This document shows positions 24,554 through 32,600 of a stretch of DNA of 39,070 bases, one piece after another. This stretch comes from Euryarchaeota archaeon UBA40 (GTDB lineage: Archaea > Thermoplasmatota > Poseidoniia > Poseidoniales > Thalassarchaeaceae). The stretch is taken from assembly GCA_002506875.1 (NCBI GenBank), contig DAYJ01000051.1, positions 1 to 39,070 of the forward strand, read 5' to 3'. Made by a program: the position numbers and the translations under genes. The notes beneath the pieces are model-generated. The model searched no databases, had not been told where the DNA came from, and saw only the letters and a list, made by a program, of their open reading frames with translations. Positions within the stretch are counted from its first letter, which is position 1. Every line of letters starts with the position of its first letter.

Positions 24554-26806
24554 GTGAGTGGCCCTACGGCATTCGGCCGTGGGAGGACTGCAGCAGGGGG
24601 CATCTCATTGGCAAAGCGCACGACTAGCACAATGAAGCAAGCGAGTATTAGTGAGTTCTTTGAGAAGAACAAGCATTTCCTAGGTTATGATACCCTACAA
24701 CGATCCATCATCACGGCAGTCAAAGAAGCGGTAGACAACTCGCTTGATGCATGTGAAGAACATCGAATCCTTCCAGACATTGCAATCGAGCTACGAAAGG
24801 TTCCGAAGAAAAATGATCGAATCATCATGGTCTCCCAAGACAATGGGCCAGGGATTCCGTCAAAATCTATCGAGAAAGTATTCGGAAGTCTCCTCTTTGG
24901 TTCAAGGTTTCACACTATTCGACAGACTCGGGGCCAACAAGGAATCGGCATAACTGGTGTAGTGATGTATAGCCAGTTAACTACAGGCAAGACAACACGA
25001 GTCACATCGAAAATTACCAAAGAAGCCACTGCACTCCAAATGGACATTGGGCTGGACACAAAGAAGAATGCTGCTCTTGTCTCGAATAGGACGAGGACCC
25101 ATGACTTCCTCGATTACAATGGCATGCCTGTTGAACATGGACTGAAGGTGGAAGCCCCTATGAAAGCAAAATTCCAACGAGGGCGGAAGAGTGTTGGCCA
25201 GTATTTGCGTATGACGTCAATTGTTAACCCACATGCAACAATTCGATATCGGGCAATTGATGATAATGGGGAAATCATCGAAGAATTTGTTGCTGAACGG
25301 GTTACTGACCGGCTTCCTCGTCCGGTTCGAAGTATCAAACCCCACCCACATGGTCTTGAAATCGGTGCGTTGAATCGACTTCTACGCGATTCAACCGAAC
25401 GACGCATGAGTCTCTTCCTAAGACACACCTTCTCTGGAGTGCCGATGCGGGCAATGAAGGAGACTTTGTCGCATGCAGAGGTTGACCCTGCAACCACTCC
25501 AAACGAGGTATCACCAGAAGAGGCTCAAAGAATTCTGAACGCATTCAACACAGTTCGACTAATGGCTCCACCAACCGATTGCCTCTCCCCGATAGAGGAT
25601 CTTCTAATCAAGAAGGGGTTGTCAAAATCTGTTGATTCGGCTTTTGTAGCAACTGTAACTCGTCCTCCGAATGTATCTCTTGGGAATCCTTTCCAAGTCG
25701 AAGTCGGCCTAATTTTCGGGCGGGAGGATATTCCTGCTGATGGTGCAGTTGATGTATTGCGATTCGCAAATCGTGTTCCATTGATGTATCAACAAGGAGG
25801 ATGTTTACTCACAAAGGCGATTGAATCTGTATCTTGGAAAGGGTATGGATTAGAACAACCAGGAGGAAAGGGTGTGCCTAAAGGTGCAGCAACAATACTT
25901 GTCCATCTCGCAAGTACAAATGTCCAATTCACTTCGGAGGCAAAGGAAGCTGTTGCAGACAATGAAGAGGTGCACAATGAAATTCGACTCGCTCTCCAAG
26001 AGGTAGGGCGGCATCTGAAGAACCATCGGAAAAAGAGTGCTCAAAAGGCCAAGGCTCAGGAGAAATTTGAGCTTGTGAATGAAATATTACCTGCAATATC
26101 AACGAAGGCGTCAAGTCTACTTGGTCGAGAGGAACCTGACCTTGCACCAGTCATCACTCGTATCATGAATGCTGTATTTTGCGAAGATGAAGTAACATGG
26201 GACAAAGAGGCCAAGGTGCATCGATGTAGAATCAAAATTCACAACTATACCGCTCGACCCCGTGCTTATTCGATCTTAGCTCAATATCCTGAAACCGATA
26301 CTGCAACTTTTGTCGAGAACGAACTTGGTGGTCGACGCGAAGTAAAGGGAATTTGGTGCTGGAAATTAGATACGATTCCTCCGGGAGAAGCAGGAAATAT
26401 TGAATTTTCAATTCAAGGTTTAGAACACAATGATTGGAATGCAACTGAAGTGTTCTTCCGAGGTTCTGGAGATATCATCGGAGCATCAAAAATTGATGAG
26501 GGAATTCTTGAACAAATACGTACTGAAGAAGAGATTGCTACAAAGAAGGCGCTTGAAGAGAGCAATATGGCCCTTGATGATGCAATGGGTCACGATGCTG
26601 ATAATTCAGGTGACCTCGATGCCGAAGAGCTCCAGAAGGCAATGATGGGGCCAATAGGTGAACGCTTAGAGCATTCAGATGCCGAAGAGGCGATTGCACA
26701 ACATGATATCGACGACAGTGGAACACTAGATCGTGAGGAATTGTTAGATGCAACTCAATCTGATACTTCGAGACAGAGTGGGCTCGGAGAATGGGGGGAT
26801 GAATGA
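24554..26806 (+). CDS. top6B: DNA topoisomerase VI subunit B with C-terminal EF-hand pair
   Basis: ATPase subunit of the A2B2 type IIB topoisomerase that passes duplexes through double-strand breaks. The GHKL fold is clear: N-box E-A-V-D-N-S near 58-63, D-N-G-P-G-I at 96-101 and G-Q-Q-G-I-G-I-T-G at 127-135. A H2TH and transducer domain follow, then an Ig-like domain near 550-650 as in Methanosarcina enzymes. At 750 residues it is longer than typical (roughly 530-620). The extra tail has two textbook EF-hand loops at 681-692 (D-A-D-N-S-G-D-L-D-A-E-E) and 718-729 (D-I-D-D-S-G-T-L-D-R-E-E). The start is GTG; ATG at residue 27 is possible. It overlaps top6A by ATGA. Confidence 0.97.
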   Translation: MSGPTAFGRGRTAAGGISLAKRTTSTMKQASISEFFEKNKHFLGYDTLQRSIITAVKEAVDNSLDACEEHRILPDIAIELRKVPKKNDRIIMVSQDNGPGIPSKSIEKVFGSLLFGSRFHTIRQTRGQQGIGITGVVMYSQLTTGKTTRVTSKITKEATALQMDIGLDTKKNAALVSNRTRTHDFLDYNGMPVEHGLKVEAPMKAKFQRGRKSVGQYLRMTSIVNPHATIRYRAIDDNGEIIEEFVAERVTDRLPRPVRSIKPHPHGLEIGALNRLLRDSTERRMSLFLRHTFSGVPMRAMKETLSHAEVDPATTPNEVSPEEAQRILNAFNTVRLMAPPTDCLSPIEDLLIKKGLSKSVDSAFVATVTRPPNVSLGNPFQVEVGLIFGREDIPADGAVDVLRFANRVPLMYQQGGCLLTKAIESVSWKGYGLEQPGGKGVPKGAATILVHLASTNVQFTSEAKEAVADNEEVHNEIRLALQEVGRHLKNHRKKSAQKAKAQEKFELVNEILPAISTKASSLLGREEPDLAPVITRIMNAVFCEDEVTWDKEAKVHRCRIKIHNYTARPRAYSILAQYPETDTATFVENELGGRREVKGIWCWKLDTIPPGEAGNIEFSIQGLEHNDWNATEVFFRGSGDIIGASKIDEGILEQIRTEEEIATKKALEESNMALDDAMGHDADNSGDLDAEELQKAMMGPIGERLEHSDAEEAIAQHDIDDSGTLDREELLDATQSDTSRQSGLGEWGDE

Positions 26807-27906
26807 TGTCTGAAGCAAAGTCCAGAGAGGAAGTTATTGAGAGTCTGAATCAAGTTGCTGCCGAAATGCATGATAAGATGCTGAAAGGCCAACCTCCCAC
26901 CATGACCTTGCCAGTTCGTTCAAAGACGAATATAGAATTTAACAAGAAATTGGGCGTTTACAAATACGGAAAAAAACAGACTATTCGTGATGCGACGAGT
27001 CTCGGTTCCGCCCGACAGCTGCTACGTGCGCTACACGTAATCGATTTCATAGAGGAAATGATTGACACTGCAAAATCATCTACACTAAGGGAGATGTACT
27101 ACATCTCAGAAGGATGGGGTTTGGGTAAATTCGGAACTCAAAATGAAAGTAACAATATCGCTGAAGATCTTGAAATCGTCACACGTTGTATGCGAGAAGA
27201 CTTCAAACTCAGGCCAGAAGAAGATGGAGCAAGGATGATTGGTAACGTAACTATCGAAGAACGCAATCGTCGTGGAGATTGGATGCGAATCAATTGCAGG
27301 GACGATGTAGGCGATTCCGGATATGGGCTGCCTTACAATGTCGAACCTGAGAAAATTCGGCTCATTGATCAAGATATCGATTTCATTATGGCTATCGAGA
27401 CCGGTGGTATGTTCGATCGATTAGTTGAGAATGGATTCGATGAGTCCGCTCGTTGTGCATTAATCCACCTAAAGGGGCAGCCTGCTAGATCAACTCGTAG
27501 AATGATCAAACGTATGTCTGAAACATGGGGTAAACCTGTAATGGTCTTTGCTGACTGTGATCCTTGGTCATTCAGAATTTTTGCTAGTATTGCTTATGGC
27601 GCAATTAAAACCGCGCACATCTCAGAATATCTTGCAACTCCTAGTTCCACTTATCTTGGAATCACTGCCGACGATATCCTAGCATATGACCTCCCTTCAG
27701 ACAAACTCACACCGAAAGACATTGAAGCATTGAAAGCTGAATTGACTGATCCACGATTTGCAACTTCTGAATGGCAGGATCAAATCAATATGATGCTCGA
27801 TGAAGGTCAGAAGGCTGAACAGCAGGCACTTGCAAAATACGGTCTTGATTTCGTCACTGACACCTACCTCCCGGAAAAACTGGCAGAATATGGTTTGAGT
27901 ATCTGA
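26803..27906 (+). CDS. top6A: DNA topoisomerase VI subunit A (Spo11 homologue)
   Basis: Cleaving subunit of topoisomerase VI, related to the meiotic nuclease Spo11. The 367-residue protein has the winged-helix 5Y-CAP domain with T-L-R-E-M-Y-Y, Tyr100 being the likely catalytic residue. The TOPRIM domain supplies Glu199 (A-I-E-T-G-G-M) and Asp251/Asp253 (F-A-D-C-D-P-W-S) for magnesium. Length is normal for the family. Its first ATG overlaps the stop of top6B (ATGA), giving tight co-translation of partners. A second ATG follows immediately. Confidence 0.97.
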   Translation: MMSEAKSREEVIESLNQVAAEMHDKMLKGQPPTMTLPVRSKTNIEFNKKLGVYKYGKKQTIRDATSLGSARQLLRALHVIDFIEEMIDTAKSSTLREMYYISEGWGLGKFGTQNESNNIAEDLEIVTRCMREDFKLRPEEDGARMIGNVTIEERNRRGDWMRINCRDDVGDSGYGLPYNVEPEKIRLIDQDIDFIMAIETGGMFDRLVENGFDESARCALIHLKGQPARSTRRMIKRMSETWGKPVMVFADCDPWSFRIFASIAYGAIKTAHISEYLATPSSTYLGITADDILAYDLPSDKLTPKDIEALKAELTDPRFATSEWQDQINMMLDEGQKAEQQALAKYGLDFVTDTYLPEKLAEYGLSI

Positions 27907-27958
27907 AGTATACCTAATCAAGACGAGAACTCAAGAGAAACCCCTACAGTTGGATAAC

Positions 27959-28786
27959 ATGGCGGAGAAGAGTGGACGATCCTGGGCCCGCTTGGTCACA
28001 ATCGTAGCAGCAGGTCTACTCACAATTTCCTTAATCGCATTTGTAACCTCCATGGATGCTGTAGAAGATATCCTTGATCCAGAAAAACTGAACATCGGTA
28101 TCGTTGATACTGGTGATTCTCTAGATCTAGAGTTACAATCTGGAAGGACGTATACGCTCCTAAGGATAGTCGAGAATGTTGGAGATGATGCATTAGAAAA
28201 TGATTTGAAAATCGTTGATTCTGAAGGTAATGAGATGATTCTTGATGCACCTACGTGGATGCATCCGCCAAGAACTGGGGAAAGTGGTAATATCATCTAT
28301 GACACAATTGCCACATATTCAAATGAAAAAACGGGGACATTTACTTTTGAAAATCTCAATAGCACATCCGATTTGTATGTCGTTGATGATCACGAAGGTG
28401 ACCTTGCTGCAACTCGAGAACCTGTTCTCTTGATTGCTTCCTTCTCTTGTTGCTTCGGAATGGTGCTGCTTCCAATCGCAGGGATTATACAACTCCTAAC
28501 CCGGAAAAAGCAGCAGCAAGAAAACTTTGGAAAGCCAATAATGACGATGCCGCAGAACACCATTCCAACCACAGATGAACTCTTCTTGATACGGCAAGGG
28601 ATGATGAAGCCTGAAGATGCGAAGGGGGTTAAGCAAGTGAAAGAAGTGCCTCCACCTTTCACCAATAGCAAGCGAGTAAATACCATTGTAACAGGCGTAG
28701 AAAAATCATCCGAACATAAGATACTCAAAGAAGTTCCAGTAACCGAATCGGATGAGGAAGACTGGAAATCCTGGGATACTGGTTGA
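27959..28786 (+). CDS. Membrane-anchored protein with extracytoplasmic domain, unknown function
   Basis: A 275-residue protein (ATG 27959) with two membrane helices. One is near residues 11-33 (L-V-T-I-V-A-A-G-L-L-T-I-S-L-I-A-F-V), the other near 157-180 (V-L-L-I-A-S-F-S-C-C-F-G-M-V-L-L-P-I-A-G). The 120-residue segment between them is polar and strand-rich with sequons, and so is probably outside. The C-terminal 95 residues after a K-K-Q-Q-Q stretch are charged and likely cytoplasmic, ending in an acidic S-D-E-E-D-W-K-S-W motif. It follows top6A by 52 bases on the same strand. No known family is apparent. Confidence 0.75.
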   Translation: MAEKSGRSWARLVTIVAAGLLTISLIAFVTSMDAVEDILDPEKLNIGIVDTGDSLDLELQSGRTYTLLRIVENVGDDALENDLKIVDSEGNEMILDAPTWMHPPRTGESGNIIYDTIATYSNEKTGTFTFENLNSTSDLYVVDDHEGDLAATREPVLLIASFSCCFGMVLLPIAGIIQLLTRKKQQQENFGKPIMTMPQNTIPTTDELFLIRQGMMKPEDAKGVKQVKEVPPPFTNSKRVNTIVTGVEKSSEHKILKEVPVTESDEEDWKSWDTG

Positions 28787-28852
28787 GCCATCTACAACAT
28801 AGCATCGAGTTTTTACTAGTCCTTCCACTACACAACCATAGGTTGGGGAGCG

Positions 28853-29611
28853 ATGATTGGATTCGAAGCCGCGCTCGACATCCTCAGCAACGATACACGG
28901 CGAGAGATTCTCAGGCGTCTCGTTCGTGAGCCTCACTACGGTTGGCAACTCGCATCACAACTTGATGTAAGTCAACAAGCTGTAGTCAAACATCTCAATG
29001 TGCTCGAGGGTGCTGGGTTCGTTAATTCCGAGAAGGTCGCTTCTGAGAAAGGTGGTCCTCCAAAGCGAATTTACAGCGTAAAACAATCCTTCAGCCTGAG
29101 AATGGATCTTGGACCGGATTTATTCAGAACAAAGCATTCACAATTACCACGTGGTGGTCCATTGAACATCTCCAATGTTCACGGACTTCCAGATACTGCA
29201 ATTCAAATCGCGACACATATTGGTGGTAGGCGGAGGCTTGCTATTTCGGAAGCTGCAGAATGTATTACTCATATTCAAGAAATGCTCGATCGTTTAGACG
29301 AGCAAAGGAATGCACTGGTTGCCCTCCATCAACATGTGATGAAACGTGTCTCAAGATCGGTCGAAGGTGAATTCGAAGACTATCAAGAGCGTTCTATCGT
29401 CCACACAATGCTCGAAGATCCTCGACGCCCCCTTGACCTCGATGCAATGGCAGTAGCCATGGCTCCAAGGGGATTGAGCATGGAGGGTGTGGAATGGAAT
29501 TTCGACCAGTTGATGAGTGGCATCATCCCACGAATTGGGATGATGGATAGTGAGACGTTTCTTCCAGTAACTAACAACACACCCTTGCCTTGGTGGCTAG
29601 TACAACGCTAA
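28853..29611 (+). CDS. ArsR-type winged-helix regulator with extended C-terminal region
   Basis: A 252-residue DNA-binding protein. Residues 5-70 are an ArsR-like winged helix: L-D-I-L-S-N-D-T-R-R-E-I-L-R-R-L, then the recognition helix region V-S-Q-Q-A-V-V-K-H-L-N-V-L, and a wing ending P-P-K-R-I-Y-S-V. The rest holds a long helix likely to be coiled (residues 140-165), and no metal-binding cysteine motif of classical ArsR sensors is seen. It is the last gene of the co-directional run after topoisomerase VI, 66 bases behind the membrane protein. Its targets are unknown. Confidence 0.85.
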   Translation: MIGFEAALDILSNDTRREILRRLVREPHYGWQLASQLDVSQQAVVKHLNVLEGAGFVNSEKVASEKGGPPKRIYSVKQSFSLRMDLGPDLFRTKHSQLPRGGPLNISNVHGLPDTAIQIATHIGGRRRLAISEAAECITHIQEMLDRLDEQRNALVALHQHVMKRVSRSVEGEFEDYQERSIVHTMLEDPRRPLDLDAMAVAMAPRGLSMEGVEWNFDQLMSGIIPRIGMMDSETFLPVTNNTPLPWWLVQR

Positions 29612-29653
29612 CGCTCTTCTAACTCAGTATCCCATTAAGTGGATACGTTGTCA

Positions 29654-32600
29654 TCAAAAGCGTGCATCTTCATCTGCACTTTGGAGAATACTGCTCTGCT
29701 CTGCAACGCGATCCAAGGCTTCCTTACGACGTGATATCATCATCAGGCCTGCTACGCCAATCAAGGCGGCTGTGGCACCCATAATAATGGTTGGAACGGA
29801 CCATTTGCTAACAACAACAAGAGCCACATCCATAATCGGATTCTCAGATTGAAGATCATCTTGAATATCGAGGTAATTGTTGTCATCACTGCTTTCAACA
29901 ATTGTCTGTTCAGGATCAATGACTACAACCACGTGGTCACTACCTGCAGTCACTGGATAAAGCAGTGTAATTGCTGGAGCCTCGCTACTTGCATCTGGAC
30001 TAGTTGGCATCAAAGCGCCAATAACTCGTCGATAGACGATGTTCTCCTCACTACATCCTTCTGCCTTGATATCATCAACTTCACCTACGCAAAGAATGAT
30101 GTTGACGTCAGTAGCGTGGACGTTGCCAATGTTCTGAATCTGAACCGTTACTGGAATCATCTCACCAACCTCCTTGCTCGTGTCTCCAATAGATGGATCA
30201 CCGACAAATATCAGATCTGGTGCTCGAAGACGGAGATGGAGGATTTGTTCATTGGTGTCGCAACCAATGTCGTTGTCCGGTAAGCCATCTTCATCCGAAT
30301 CGATGGAGCAGGAGTCTGCCCATTCAGGGGTCTCATCATGATCGCCACCATCAAAGGAGTCGCCAAATTCAGAGAGGGCTTTGATTCCCATCGATTGGTC
30401 ACCAAGTGCTGCGTCACTACCAACATTGATGATTGCTATAATCTGGATTGTGGTGTAAGCTGGCATCGGTGGGAAGTTCCAGGTTCCAGTGAACTCATCA
30501 TAGTAGCACTCGTATACTGGTGGGGTTTCTCCACTTGCAATTGTGAGACAGGCTAATTCGATTGGATACTCTGTCTCGAAACCATCTAGGATTGCGAACT
30601 CGACTGCCTGAGCTGTTCCATCGCTGGATGCCCAACCAGCCAGAGCGTTCAATCCAGGTGCAGGGTCCCATACTCCATCACCCTTCTTCGTGTGGTTATG
30701 GAGAGTTGGAATATCGGGGACGTTTCCATTATTTGTCAGATTGAGGATGAATCGGACTGTTCGGCCTGGCGCCGTAGTTTTGACTGCGCTCTCAACGAAT
30801 GGATCCAGTGAGAGTTGTATATCATGGAACTCATTGATTGTCACAGTCAATGGAATGATATCTCGAAGACGGGTTCCATCGAATGCCTCTTCGGAGAATA
30901 TTGAGAGTGTGATTTGGTAATCGCCTGCTGCAACTTCTGCAGGAGCATTCACATGAACCATGACTGTCTGATTGTTGTCACGCACTAATTCACTCATGTC
31001 CGATCGGAAGATTTCGACATCCCATGGCTGTGCTAGCCCTTGTGAATCTGCAATCTCAGTCACACGCATATCATAGCGATCTGGTCCATTACCGTCATTT
31101 CTGATGTTGATTGGTACTGCCCATGTCTCACCCGGATTCATATCATTCTCTAGAGATTCCGTGTTCGCATCAAGATCGTACACATGCTTCACCATAGTCG
31201 AGAGAATTACCTGATCAGAGACCTTTGGTGAGCCTTGTAGATACGCCTTGACCTTCACTGCAGGGCCAAGCCCCGCATCTGCTAGGTAAGGTGCACATAC
31301 CTCCGCAGTCACCTCATACGGACGTTCTGTCTGATCCCAATACCTTGCAATACCTGGTTCATATCTTGTGTTTTCATCATAATCTGGAGCATTGAGGAAA
31401 TCGAGGGTTACTGTCCAGTGATCCTGACGCCAAATCTCTGTTGGGATCGAAGTGTTGCGTTCATCGGGCCCACCTGGAAGAGTGAAGATTAGGTATCCTG
31501 GTGCGAAGTATTTCGTGACCTTGATTACATACTCTGCACATTCACCAGGGAGCACTTCCTCAGATGTGTCGAAGATTTCGAAGACGATGTTTCCTGTTGA
31601 ACGAATCGATACGTTAATCCAAAGTTCAAGGATATCGTATGTTCCCTTTTCTACAGATTTGACGGGTTCGCCCATAGACCAGCCCTTAACGAAAATAACC
31701 CATGTTCCTGGTTCCTGTGTCGTAGGGATATTCACTTCGAGATTCTTCGTGACTGAAGCTCCCGGCTCAAGTGAAATACTCAACGGGAACTTAACACCCC
31801 AGCCGTAAGGTAGGAGCCATTCTTGTTGGCCTTCAAGACTATTCGGATCATAGAATTGGAACGTGTCGTAGACGTTTCCTGTATTAGTGATTGTAATTGA
31901 GAAAATTGCTGTCCCGCCTTGTTCCACATCACTCTGTGTATGGCTTGTATCTAACTGAATACCGTGGACAACGTCCATCAGCGTGCTCGTCAAACGATCG
32001 CTTCGAATTGCTGGATCTTTGTAGGACACTGCAGAAACAATGATGTTTGCAACCTCGTCCCCATCGGCTTGATAGATAGACGGTGCGATTACGCGCATGT
32101 AGACCTCAACACGCTCACCTCCAAGAAGATGGATTGGCGTATCTGGGAAGATAGTGGTGTGATTGCTGGAGAAGTACACTGTTGCAGACCAGTTCAATGG
32201 TACGCCTGTAAGGTTCAGAGAAAACGTATCGGCAACGAGTTCGGGTGGACCCGGAGTTGTATTGTTAACGCTGAGATTGTACATCGTATCCTCGCCGGGT
32301 TCGATAACGTGGTAGAATGTCTCTCCTTCCTGTAATCCAACCTCGACTTGCCCTGTTAGAACGTGAACATAGCAAAGTGTGTATGTGTTGGAATTCGACT
32401 CATCATTGCATTTGTTTGTATCTGACCAAGCAATGTGGGCGCCGCTTCCCAAATCATTTGCAAACGCAGGGGGTTGACTCAGCTCTGGAGCATTGCCTGA
32501 ATTTGGACCCAACTTATCCGAGTTCCATGTTGTTACTTCAGTTGGCTCCCATGGATCGAGAACTGATGCTGCGATTGAATTCAATGGCCATGCTGGCTTA

